This document shows positions 45,031 through 52,673 of a DNA stretch of 64,000 bases, in pieces. The position numbers and the translations under genes were made by a program. The stretch covers positions 62,001 to 126,000 of the forward strand of contig CAYVRP010000005.1 in NCBI GenBank assembly GCA_964454025.1. Reading direction: 5' to 3'. How positions within the stretch are numbered: position 1 is the stretch's first letter; each line of letters begins with the position of its first letter. The notes below the pieces were generated by a model, which made no database searches, was not told the origin of the DNA, and saw only the letters and a program-made list of their open reading frames with translations. This DNA comes from JAFGBI01 sp964454025. Its GTDB lineage: Bacteria; Myxococcota_A; Polyangia; Polyangiales; Polyangiaceae.

Positions 45031-45838
45031 TCCGCTGATACTCGGCGATCATCCGGCAGTACTCCCAACCGGCGGGGCCATCGAGAACGGCGCCACGCAG
45101 GAACATCATGTAGAGGTAGCGAAGCTCGGGCCGCAGGGGGAGCGAGTAGGAGAGGCGCTTGAGGGCTCGGCGTCGCGCCACGGGATCCCGGGCGAGGAGC
45201 CCAGACCAGTCGACCGCATCGCTGGCCCGGGCGATTCGAATCTCCTCGGCCTCGAGCTCCGCGTAGCGGAGGTGCCGGCGCCACCACTCCGCCATTCCCT
45301 TGCTGAAGTTGTCGTGGCGAAGGTGGCCCTGAAGCGCCCCGATCGAGCCCTCGACCTCCGGGTACTCGTGCACAGCTCGCTCGGGGTAGCGGATGGCGCC
45401 TGGGCGGAACACACGCAGGTGCCAGGTTGGATAGAGGGTGGCGTGGCGGATCCAGCGGCCACGGAAGTAGTCCTTGCGGCGCAGCCGAAAGGCCGCGGTT
45501 CCGCGTGGCGCCGCGGCCAGCGCGGCCGGCAGCTCGACCGCGAGATCGGGCTCGACCCGCTCGTCGGCGTCGAGCGCGAGCACCCACTCGTGCCGGAAAT
45601 CGACCGTGGTGCGCGCGGCCTCGCGCTGCGCGCCATAGTTCACGAAGGCATGCTGGAACACGCGCGCTCCCAGCGCCCGCGCGAGCTCCACTGTCCCATC
45701 GTCGCTGAACGAGTCGAAGACGACGAGGTCATCGCTGAAGCTCGCGCTGGCGAGGCACGAGCGGATGTTGATCGCCTCGTTCTTGGTCAGGACGAGGACG
45801 CTGCAGTTCGACGTTGGCACGGGCCGCGGCGATGGCAT
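45005..45838 (-). CDS. Family 2 glycosyltransferase (WaaE/KdtX-like)
   Basis: This 277-residue GT-A enzyme begins CSVLVLTKNEAINI a few residues after the ATG at 45838; an in-frame GTG at 45895 adds 19 residues. FDSFSDDGTVELARALGARVF is the second conserved block, and LALDADERV holds the DxD-like acidic residues. The sequence RRKDYFRGRWIRHATLYPTWHLRVFRPG with VHEYPEVEG is characteristic of the WaaE/KdtX-like branch that works on lipopolysaccharide core or similar acceptors. The C-terminal helices are amphipathic and may contact the membrane. It is convergent with the GT4 gene and divergent from the second GT-C gene. Confidence 0.9.
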   Translation of the reverse strand: MPSPRPVPTSNCSVLVLTKNEAINIRSCLASASFSDDLVVFDSFSDDGTVELARALGARVFQHAFVNYGAQREAARTTVDFRHEWVLALDADERVEPDLAVELPAALAAAPRGTAAFRLRRKDYFRGRWIRHATLYPTWHLRVFRPGAIRYPERAVHEYPEVEGSIGALQGHLRHDNFSKGMAEWWRRHLRYAELEAEEIRIARASDAVDWSGLLARDPVARRRALKRLSYSLPLRPELRYLYMMFLRGAVLDGPAGWEYCRMIAEYQRITDQLARP

Positions 45839-45989
45839 CGTCTCGTTCCCAGAGCCCGCTTCGATGGGGGCGTCCGCAAGGTCGGCCCGAGTCACGGAAT
45901 GGACTTCTAGGGACCCTCCGACCGGGGTTCAACGACCAGCCCCGGGGGGCGCCAACCGCCGGCACTGCTCTCGACCACCGGGGGGGCTC

Positions 45990-47603
45990 ATGGTTTCATC
46001 CCGCCCCTGGGAGAGCCCTTGCCGTCTCCGGTCGGGCGTCCCGGCACCGCCGATGCCTCGCGCCGCGACGCCGTCCGCGAACCTGTCCCCCACGGTAGCC
46101 GGTGGGGGACCTGCCGGCGCCGAACCCTCACGTCCGGCGTGGGGGGGCCTCGTTCACCGCGGCGCGGCGGTGGTGATGTTGGCAGCACTGGCCGGGGCAG
46201 GGCTCTGGGCTGCGCGGGGTCACCTGCTCGACGACGCCCTCATCCATCTCCGACTGGCCGAGCACCTGGCCCAGGGCGGGTCACTCGAATACAACCCCGG
46301 AGAGCGCTCGTTCGGCTCCTCGAGCCCGGTCTGGCTCCTCGCCCTGGCGGGATGGCAGTACGTCGCCCCCGGGCCCGCCGGGCTGGGTGTGCTGGCGGTC
46401 TTGACCTACGGCGCCCTCTTCGCCGCCCAGGCGCATCGTTTCTGGATCGGCGGCGGCGCTCAGCACCTGGTGCTGCTCGGTGCGCTCGCCGTTCCGATGG
46501 CGATTCGCTGGCTCGCGGACGGCATGGAGACGGCGGCGGCTGCGCTCGTCGCTGTCGTGCTGGTGGGCGTCGCACGCCGCCGAGAGCAGACGGTCCTCCT
46601 CCCGGCGTTCCTCTCTGCGCTGGCCGTGCTCACGCGGATCGAGCTCGTCCTGCTCGTCGCGGTGTGCGCGCTGCTGGCCGCCCGCGAGCGGCCGCGCGCT
46701 CGGCCATTGGCTCTTGCTGGGGGTGCGGCGGTGGGCCTGCTGGTAACCCGGGTCGCCTTTGGCGCCTTCGTTTCCGACGCCGGGGTGGCGAAGTCCGGTC
46801 GTCTAGGCATCAGTCCCGTGGAGTGGCTCTCGCAAATCGTCACCATCGGCGTCGCCCAAGTGGCAGCGATGTCGTTCGGTTGCGGTCTGCTTGCGGCGCT
46901 GGCGCTGGCGTGGCACGCGGCTTGGCGACACCGCGGCCCCGCAGCGGTGGCGATGTCACTGCTGCCGCTCGGGGGGCTGATCGCGGGGGCGGTCCTGCGC
47001 GCGCAGGCGGTTCAGGGGATCCGCTACTTCGTGTGGGCGTATATCGCGGCGGTACACTTGGCCGACCTCGGCGGTGGGCCAGCGTCGACGCGGCAGGGAG
47101 GCGTGGTAGGGTCGTCCACGCTCCGCGTCGCGGTGCTCCTCCCGCTGCTGGCGGCCGTGCTGTCGCTCGCCGAATGGAGGACGTTTCAGCGCGTCGTCAC
47201 GGGACGATCCGCGACGCTCACCGCCATGCGCCAATCGCACCTCGAGCGGCTTGCCGGGATCGGCGGCATCGCGTGGGATATCGGCTTCATCGGGTACTTC
47301 TCTCGCGGGACGGTCTGCGATCCCAACGGTCTGGTCCACGGGCGCGAGGTCGCTCGCCTCGACGCGGAGGCCCGACTGGATCGGTGCGCCGCCCTGCCCC
47401 TGCGCTGGGCCTTCGTGAACGACGCGCAGCTCACGACGCTCGCGCGGAGGCGACCGGAGGTGACCGCGTGGGCGTCGTGCCCAAGCCTTCGCTTCGACTT
47501 CCCTAACGTCGGCGGCAGTGACGTCCATCGTCTGCTCTTGCCCGCGGGCGACGCGCTGCAGTGGTGCCCGGCGCCCGCGCGAGTGATCGCGGCAGGTCAG
47601 TAG
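45990..47603 (+). CDS. Second GT-C fold membrane glycosyltransferase
   Basis: This is a product of about 537 residues. After a 60-residue polar leader there are some ten hydrophobic helices and a short periplasmic C-terminal part. The first loop reads LDDALIHLRLAEHLAQGGSL then EYNPGERSFGSSSPVWLLAL, the same layout as the DDAMISMRYA...GYTNLLW loop of the GT-C protein at 36532, so the two are distant paralogues. WADGMETAAAALV (third block) also matches the GFETSL block of its relative. Two in-frame starts are plausible: ATG 45990, with GGGGGG upstream, and ATG 46053. It would use a polyprenyl-phosphate donor in the periplasm. The product is unrelated to the convergent GT4 gene at 47645. Confidence 0.78.
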   Translation: MVSSRPWESPCRLRSGVPAPPMPRAATPSANLSPTVAGGGPAGAEPSRPAWGGLVHRGAAVVMLAALAGAGLWAARGHLLDDALIHLRLAEHLAQGGSLEYNPGERSFGSSSPVWLLALAGWQYVAPGPAGLGVLAVLTYGALFAAQAHRFWIGGGAQHLVLLGALAVPMAIRWLADGMETAAAALVAVVLVGVARRREQTVLLPAFLSALAVLTRIELVLLVAVCALLAARERPRARPLALAGGAAVGLLVTRVAFGAFVSDAGVAKSGRLGISPVEWLSQIVTIGVAQVAAMSFGCGLLAALALAWHAAWRHRGPAAVAMSLLPLGGLIAGAVLRAQAVQGIRYFVWAYIAAVHLADLGGGPASTRQGGVVGSSTLRVAVLLPLLAAVLSLAEWRTFQRVVTGRSATLTAMRQSHLERLAGIGGIAWDIGFIGYFSRGTVCDPNGLVHGREVARLDAEARLDRCAALPLRWAFVNDAQLTTLARRRPEVTAWASCPSLRFDFPNVGGSDVHRLLLPAGDALQWCPAPARVIAAGQ

Positions 47604-47644
47604 CGAGCGCCCTCGAGCGTGGCCTATCGGCGTTCACGAGAGGC

Positions 47645-48874
47645 TCACGACCGCCTGGTTCGGCGAGCTTGCTCCTCCGGCACCTCTCCGAGCAGCGCCT
47701 CCCACCTCGCCACGGCTTTGCCGCGGTCGAAGGCGCGCGTGAAGGCGGCGCGGAGCCGGGCCGTCGTCGCCGTCGGCGGCGGGTGCGCGCTGGCCTCGGC
47801 GAGCCGGTCCGCGATGGCGCTGGCATCGCGCGGATCCACGACCCACCCGGCGTCGAGCTCGCGGACGGTGCGGGCCACCTCGCAGTCGGGCGGCCCGAGG
47901 TAGAGGATGGGGCGCCCCGCGGCCAGGGCGGCGTAGAGCTTGGAGGGGACGACCAGGCCCTCGAGCCCGGGGCGGAGGGCGATACAGTGGAGCTCCGCCG
48001 CGGAGAGGCTCTCGGCGAGCTCCGCGCGGGGCTGGCGCGGGAGGAACCGGACGTTCGCGAGGCCGGCGGCGCGCCGGCGTACCTCGGGCAGGCCGCCGCC
48101 GGCGCCCACCACGAGCAGCAGCAGGCGTGGGCAGCGGGCCTCGAGGCGCCGCATCGCCTCGATCAACCCCGACAGATCGTGGGCCAGTCCGACGTTCCCG
48201 CTGTACAGGAGTACGAAGCGCTCGCCGAGCCCGTGCCGCTGGCGAAACGGGTTCGCCGCCGCGGGGACGGGGAAGATCCGCTCGCCGTCCGCCCAGTTCC
48301 GGATGACGCGGACGCGGTCGGCCGGAGCGCCCTGGGCTCGCACCCGCGCCGCCATCCCCTCCGACAGCGTGACGACGCGCGCCGCCGCGCCGTGGGCGCG
48401 GCGCATCAGGGCCCGCGCGCCGCGGTAGGCAGCGGAGCCCGGCGCGAGCGCGCCGAGCGCGCCGGCGACCTCGGGGTAGACGTCCTGGCTCCAGGTGACC
48501 AGCGGGATCCGCCGTGCTCGCGCGACCGCGGCCGCCGCGGCGGGGAGCAGGGGCGGGGTGGTGAGGACGACGAGCACGTCGGGGCGCCGGGCGGCCACCA
48601 CCGCGGAAAGCCCGGTGAACGCGAAGGACAGGTAGTCGGTGAGCCGCGCCGCCGCACTGCCCTTGCCGAGACTGGTCGCGAGGGTCCGGATCACGGTGAC
48701 GCCGCCCCGGAGCTCCCGCGGCGCGAAGGAGGCGCCGCCCTCGCAGCGACCGCGGCTCGCCACGCCCGAGACGTCATGCCCTGCCGCTGCGAGATCCTCG
48801 GCGAGCTCGGCGAGGAGCTCGGCCGTCGCCGACTCGTCGGGCGCGTAGAACTGGTTGACGAAGAGGATCCGCAT
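47645..48874 (-). CDS. Family 4 glycosyltransferase (WcaI/WbuB-like)
   Basis: This 409-residue GT-B enzyme opens MRILFVNQFYAPDESATAELLAELA, a beginning typical of the WcaI/WbuB subgroup that adds fucose or N-acetyl-fucosamine-type sugars. TTPPLLPAAAAAVARARRIP and WSQDVYPEVAGALGAL are also subgroup strings. The donor domain has LLYSGNVGLAHDL, LLLVVGAGGGLPEV, and GLEGLVVPSKLYAALAAGRPIL, where the second part of the E-x7-E motif is changed to SKLYAALA as in that subgroup. The first 50 codons of a longer open frame lie in low-quality sequence, so the ATG at 48874 is used. It is divergent from the WecA-like gene. Confidence 0.92.
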   Translation of the reverse strand: MRILFVNQFYAPDESATAELLAELAEDLAAAGHDVSGVASRGRCEGGASFAPRELRGGVTVIRTLATSLGKGSAAARLTDYLSFAFTGLSAVVAARRPDVLVVLTTPPLLPAAAAAVARARRIPLVTWSQDVYPEVAGALGALAPGSAAYRGARALMRRAHGAAARVVTLSEGMAARVRAQGAPADRVRVIRNWADGERIFPVPAAANPFRQRHGLGERFVLLYSGNVGLAHDLSGLIEAMRRLEARCPRLLLLVVGAGGGLPEVRRRAAGLANVRFLPRQPRAELAESLSAAELHCIALRPGLEGLVVPSKLYAALAAGRPILYLGPPDCEVARTVRELDAGWVVDPRDASAIADRLAEASAHPPPTATTARLRAAFTRAFDRGKAVARWEALLGEVPEEQARRTRRS

Positions 48875-49119
48875 GGCGCAGGGAGCGATCCCGGAGGCGA
48901 TTCTCGCGGGTACCGGCGGGACTCGCCAGGGCCTCGCGCAGGTGCCGGACCTTGGTGGCGCGTGGCCGCGCGTGCTAGCGTTCGACCGCGGGCGTCGCGT
49001 ACGGTCGAGGACCAGCGGCCCCACGCGGGTCGCCGCGTCCTCGCGTGCACCTCGCCGCAGCGTGTCGGGGAGTGCGCGTCATCGAGGGAGCGGTCACCGG
49101 AAGGTCGGCCGAGGCCCCA

Positions 49120-50685
49120 ATGCGAAGCTACCTGGTCGCGTTCCTGCTGGCACTGCTCGTCACCTTGACGAGCACGCCGTTGGTCGCGCGAGTCGCTCTC
49201 CGGCTCGGGGCCGTGCACCGCCCCCGGCGGCGGGACGTGCACCTGGCGCCGGTCCCGCGGCTCGGTGGTTGCGCCATCGCCCTCGGGGTTTCTGCCCCCA
49301 TCGTGGCGCTCTTGTGGGTCGACCGCGGGGTGGCGGTCACCGTCCAGCGCGAGTGGGCGCTGGCCCTGGGGCTCCTGGCCGGGGGAGCGCTCAACGTCGG
49401 CCTCGGCTGCGTGGACGACGTGCGCGGGGTGAGGGCGCTCTACAAGCTCCTGATCCAGGTGCTGGCGGCCACCGTGGCCTTCGCGTCGGGGTACGTCATC
49501 GGGGGCGTCTCGCTGCCCTTCGTGGGGGTCCTCGACATGGGGATCTTTGCCTACCCGGTGACGCTCCTCTGGATCGTCGGCATCACCAACGCCGTGAACC
49601 TCATCGACGGACTCGACGGCCTCGCCGGGGGGGTCGTCTTCTTCGCCGGGATCACCAACCTCGCCATCGCGCTCATCCAGAACAACGTGCTCCTGGCGCT
49701 GGTGATGGCCTGCGTGCTCGGCGCCGTCCTGGGCTTCTTGGTCTTCAACCGGAACCCCGCCCGCATCTTCATGGGCGACTCGGGGAGCTATTTTCTCGGC
49801 TACGTCCTCGCCGTCACCTCCCTGGCCGGCGCGATGAACAAGGCCACCACCACGGTGGCGCTCCTGGCGCCCGTCGTCGCCCTGGGGCTGCCCATCTTCG
49901 ACACCACCTTCGCCGTGGTGCGGCGCTGGGTGGAGGGGCGCCCCCTCTTCTCTGCCGATCGGAGCCACGTCCACCACCGGCTGCTGGCGATGGGGCTCAC
50001 CCAGCAGCGGGCGGTGCTGGTGCTCTACCTGGTGTGCGTCGTGCTGACGGTGAGCGCCATCGCGGTGGCGTTCGGGCGGAGCGGGGAGGGCGGCGCGGCG
50101 CTGGCCGCGGCGACCGTGGTGATGATCGGCCTGGTGCGGTTCGTCGGCTACTTCGAGTACCTGCAGCTCGAGCGGCGCGCGCGGGAGCCCGCCTGGACGC
50201 CGCGGACGTCCGCGCTCCGGGCCTTGATCCCGGACACCCTCGCCGCCCTGCGCGCCGCGCGTGGCGAGGCGGACGTCGCGGCGGCCCTGGAGGCGCTGGT
50301 GTCGCGCGGGGGCCTGCTCGGGGTGAGCCTGCACGCCAACGGGACCGTGACCCGCGAGTGGGGCGAGCGGAGCGCCAGCGCCGAGGCGACCGACGCGGCC
50401 GTCGTCTGTCCGCTGACGGGCGACGGCGTGGAAGGGGCCGTCGTCCGGTTCCGCTGGGGCGGGGCCGGCGAGGTAGCCCCGCAGGATGAGATCCTGCTGG
50501 ACCTCGTCGCCGACGGGTTGAGCCCGCTCGTCGCCGCGGGGCTGCTGCCCCTCCAGCGCGCCCCGGAGCAGGTCGAAGAGGCCGGGGCGGGGCGGCTCGG
50601 CGCCGGTCGGCCCGGCCCTCGGGACGTGGTCGAGGAGGCCTCTCGCCCGCGCAGCGTGCCCTCCTCGGCAGCAGCCCGGCACTGA
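49120..50685 (+). CDS. Undecaprenyl-phosphate phosphosugar transferase (WecA/MraY superfamily) with extra cytoplasmic domain
   Basis: This is the initiating enzyme that transfers a sugar-1-phosphate from a UDP-sugar to undecaprenyl phosphate. The first 345 residues have eleven helices with the family motifs CVDDVRGV (Mg2+-binding Asp-Asp), NLIDGLDGLAGG, NRNPARIFMGDSGSYFLGY and the UDP-sugar loop RSHVHHRLLAMGL, placing it with WecA/TagO-type enzymes. Residues about 350-521 form an extra soluble region, with LLGVSLHANGTVTREWG and FRWGGAGEV, that looks GAF-like and is absent from ordinary WecA. It may sense a ligand or dock a partner. The ATG at 49120 directly precedes TM1. It is the likely first step of the repeat-unit assembly encoded in this locus. 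Confidence 0.92.
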   Translation: MRSYLVAFLLALLVTLTSTPLVARVALRLGAVHRPRRRDVHLAPVPRLGGCAIALGVSAPIVALLWVDRGVAVTVQREWALALGLLAGGALNVGLGCVDDVRGVRALYKLLIQVLAATVAFASGYVIGGVSLPFVGVLDMGIFAYPVTLLWIVGITNAVNLIDGLDGLAGGVVFFAGITNLAIALIQNNVLLALVMACVLGAVLGFLVFNRNPARIFMGDSGSYFLGYVLAVTSLAGAMNKATTTVALLAPVVALGLPIFDTTFAVVRRWVEGRPLFSADRSHVHHRLLAMGLTQQRAVLVLYLVCVVLTVSAIAVAFGRSGEGGAALAAATVVMIGLVRFVGYFEYLQLERRAREPAWTPRTSALRALIPDTLAALRAARGEADVAAALEALVSRGGLLGVSLHANGTVTREWGERSASAEATDAAVVCPLTGDGVEGAVVRFRWGGAGEVAPQDEILLDLVADGLSPLVAAGLLPLQRAPEQVEEAGAGRLGAGRPGPRDVVEEASRPRSVPSSAAARH

Positions 50686-50726
50686 GCGGCGCGGGCACGG
50701 CGCGTTGGCGCGGCCTCCCGTCGCGC

Positions 50727-51350
50727 GTGGCCCCGAGGTCCGTTCCCCAGGTTGCGGACGGGGGCGCGGCGTGTAGCAATGGCTCGGCCGTGGCCGATCC
50801 GCAGCCGCTCCCTGCCATCGCGGGCTACCGACATGGCCTCGGCGTCGCCAACCGGCTCGGGCGGCTGCTGTGGAAGCTGGTCGAGGCGACGCTCTTCCGG
50901 TTCTCGCCGGCGCCGCTCCACGGCTGGCGGCGGTTCCTCCTGCGGCGCTTCGGCGCGCGCGTGGATCCGACGGCTCACGTCTACCCCACGGCGCGGATCT
51001 GGGCGCCCTGGAACCTGACGATGGAGGCCCATAGCTGCCTGTCCTGGGGCGTGGACTGCTACTCGGTGGACCGCATCACGCTGCGGCGGCAGGCGATCGT
51101 GAGCCAGCATGCGCGGCTCGTCGCCGCCTCGCACGACATCCGGGACCCGTCCTTTCGGCTCCTGCACCGCCCCATCGAGGGCGGGCCGAGCGCCTGGGTC
51201 TGCGCCTACGCCTTCGTGGGGATGGGCGTGACCGTCGGCGAGGGCGCCGTGGTGGCCGCCACCGCGACCGCCGTGAAGGACGTGGAGCCCTGGGCCATCG
51301 TCGGCGGCAACCCCGCGCGCAAGCTCGGGGTGCGGCGGATCGGGGGGTGA
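50727..51350 (+). CDS. WcaF-like O-acetyltransferase (left-handed beta-helix)
   Basis: This product has at most 207 residues. It contains RLLWKLVEATLFRFSPAPLHGWRRFLLRRFGARV, the conserved N-terminal helices of putative colanic-acid acetyltransferase WcaF. Hexapeptide turns follow: AHVYPTARIWAPWNLTM, SWGVDCYSVDRITL, and VGMGVTVGEGAVVAATATAV with GNPARKLG at the end. The catalytic His is in ASHDIRDP, where WcaF proteins carry NHD. Start codons are poor: GTG at 50727 and GTG at 50790 are the choices, and the conserved part starts after both. It follows the WecA-like gene by 41 bases and closes the polysaccharide locus. Confidence 0.87.
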   Translation: MAPRSVPQVADGGAACSNGSAVADPQPLPAIAGYRHGLGVANRLGRLLWKLVEATLFRFSPAPLHGWRRFLLRRFGARVDPTAHVYPTARIWAPWNLTMEAHSCLSWGVDCYSVDRITLRRQAIVSQHARLVAASHDIRDPSFRLLHRPIEGGPSAWVCAYAFVGMGVTVGEGAVVAATATAVKDVEPWAIVGGNPARKLGVRRIGG

Positions 51351-51492
51351 ACGGCGGTGCTGGTCACCGTCGCGCATCCGTGGATACTGCGTTCGGGAAG
51401 CGCGGAGCGGGTGCGCGGGGGATGCACCGGGATCTCCGGCTCGGTTCCGGCGTGGTATCGTGGACCCGTGGCCTCGGTCGAACGGGAACCGG

Positions 51493-51858
51493 ATGCAGTC
51501 GAGAGCGCGGCCTGCCACATCGACCGCCGAGCTCCGCGAGCTCGGGGGTCGAGAACTGCCGGTCTTTCCCCTCGAGGAGCTCCTGATCACCAGGCTCATC
51601 GCTCACCGGGACCGGGACCGGGACCTGCTGCACGTGGTCGCGCTCGTCCGGGAACGAACGGTCGACGTGGTGCGCTTCCGCCGCCTGGTCGCCGCCGCCG
51701 GCGTCGGGGTCGCCGTGCGGCGAGGTGTGCTCGAGGTCGCCGCCGGGATCGAGCTGGAAACGCTGGCCGACCTCGGGGAGCAACGCACTGGGTGCAAGCT
51801 CTCCCGCGGCGAGTGGGGGGACGTCCTCGGTGCGATCCGCGCCCTCGTTGGAGGATAG
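51493..51858 (+). CDS. Hypothetical protein, possibly truncated nucleotidyltransferase-like gene
   Basis: This product has 121 residues from an ATG at 51493; a GTG at 51460 is also in frame. The segment FPLEELLITRLIAHRDRDRDLLHVVAL resembles the C-terminal helix of nucleotidyltransferase-type toxins or antitoxins, whose usual form is a Leu-rich helix followed by R-D-x-x-D. The N-terminal catalytic GS...DxD half is absent, so it may be a remnant. It ends TAG at 51858, with a GGAGG at 51850-51854 serving the next ATG two bases later, a layout typical of small toxin-antitoxin modules. The family assignment is weak. Confidence 0.4.
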   Translation: MQSRARPATSTAELRELGGRELPVFPLEELLITRLIAHRDRDRDLLHVVALVRERTVDVVRFRRLVAAAGVGVAVRRGVLEVAAGIELETLADLGEQRTGCKLSRGEWGDVLGAIRALVGG

Positions 51859-51859
51859 G

Positions 51860-52070
51860 ATGCCGCAACCCCGATACTTCGTGGATGGACGACGCTCCGT
51901 GCCGTTCGAGACGCTCGAGGCTGGCTGCGCGGGTCCACGCGGAGCGGAACCTCCCCTCCGTGATCCTGGAGTGGCGCGACACCCCCGAGGGAGCTGCCTA
52001 CGTCGCGATCGCTCGGTTCGACTGGCAATGGGACGAAGCTCGGGGGATGCCGGTCGTCGGCGTCTGTTGA
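51860..52070 (+). pseudogene. Small gene (about 70 codons) with a probable frameshift
   Basis: A perfect GGAGG sits 5 bases before the ATG at 51860. The first 20 codons (MPQPRYFVDGRRSVPFETLE) look real. Protein-like sequence then continues one frame over as ARVHAERNLPSVILEWRDTP and ends with DWQWDEARGMP before a TGA at 52068-52070. The switch must happen in the repetitive GGCTGGCTGCGCG around 51918-51928, so a one-base indel, biological or from assembly, is likely. Restored, it would be a soluble acidic protein of about 70 residues. I do not recognise it. It pairs with the preceding gene. Confidence 0.42.
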
Positions 52071-52103
52071 TGGTTGCCGGGTCGTCGAGGGTGCCGGCGG
52101 CGC

Positions 52104-52176
52104 CATCTGCTGGGCGGGCAGCTCGTTGGCGAGCTCGATTCCCACCGTGCCCTTCTTGTCGCACGCTTCCTCGAGG
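52104..52176. repeat. Duplicated 73 bp segment, copy 1 (35 bp identical to copy 2)
   Basis: Positions 52104-52138 are identical to 55382-55416, and similarity continues with scattered substitutions to 52176/55454. Copy 2 lies inside the coding sequence of the exported protein at 55211 and copy 1 in the HflX remnant. Both are in the same orientation and the same reading frame. Confidence 0.75.
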
Positions 52177-52312
52177 TCGGCGCTGTCGACAAGGACGAGC
52201 GCGAGCTCCGCGTCGAGCGCCACCTCGAGCGCCGAGCGGAAGGAGGCGAGCAGGGAGTTCGGGAGCTCGCGCAGGAAGCCGACCTTGTCCGTCATGATGA
52301 CATGGGGGGATC
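52104..52312 (-). pseudogene. HflX GTPase fragment joined to a duplicated C-terminal piece of a neighbouring gene
   Basis: The reverse strand reads VIMTDKVGFLRELPNSLLAS and continues FRSALEVALDAELALVLVD at about 52180-52310, clearly the G3 region of HflX (usual form DTVGFIRDLP, then FRATLEE...LLLHVVD). The Asp-Thr-Val-Gly switch II is changed to Asp-Lys-Val-Gly. No G1 or G4/G5 motif lies on either side, so it is only about 45 codons of a 400-residue protein. In the same frame it continues into ACDKKGTVGIELANELPAQQM, which matches the C-terminal segment YDKKDAEEVELANELPAQQM of the exported protein at 55211. The DNA on that side is a copy of 55382-55454. The intact HflX gene is not in the window. 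Confidence 0.6.
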
Positions 52313-52673
52313 TGCGGCACCCGACCAGCGCCTGTCCGCCGCGGTGAACCGCCGAGTGGCGTCGCCGCCGATCGAGCCAGCGTCCCGGCGGAGCAACCGG
52401 CGAAAGACCCCGTGACGAGCGGTCAGGCGCGCCGCATCCGGCGCGAATCGGGGAGGGCGACGCACGTCGGGGGGGGCGGAGTCGGATGTCTGGGGCAGAA
52501 GCCTGAATGACGTCGATACCCCGTCGCACCAAAGGGAATGCCCGTAGTGCCCGGCGAGCGAACCCGCGACGCCACCGCTTTCGACCCCGGGGAGCCGCGC
52601 AGGCGCGACGTCGGACGCCCGTTCCTCCGTCCGCGTGCTACCGTTTGGCAGCTCGTCGACCGGGGAGTCCGTG

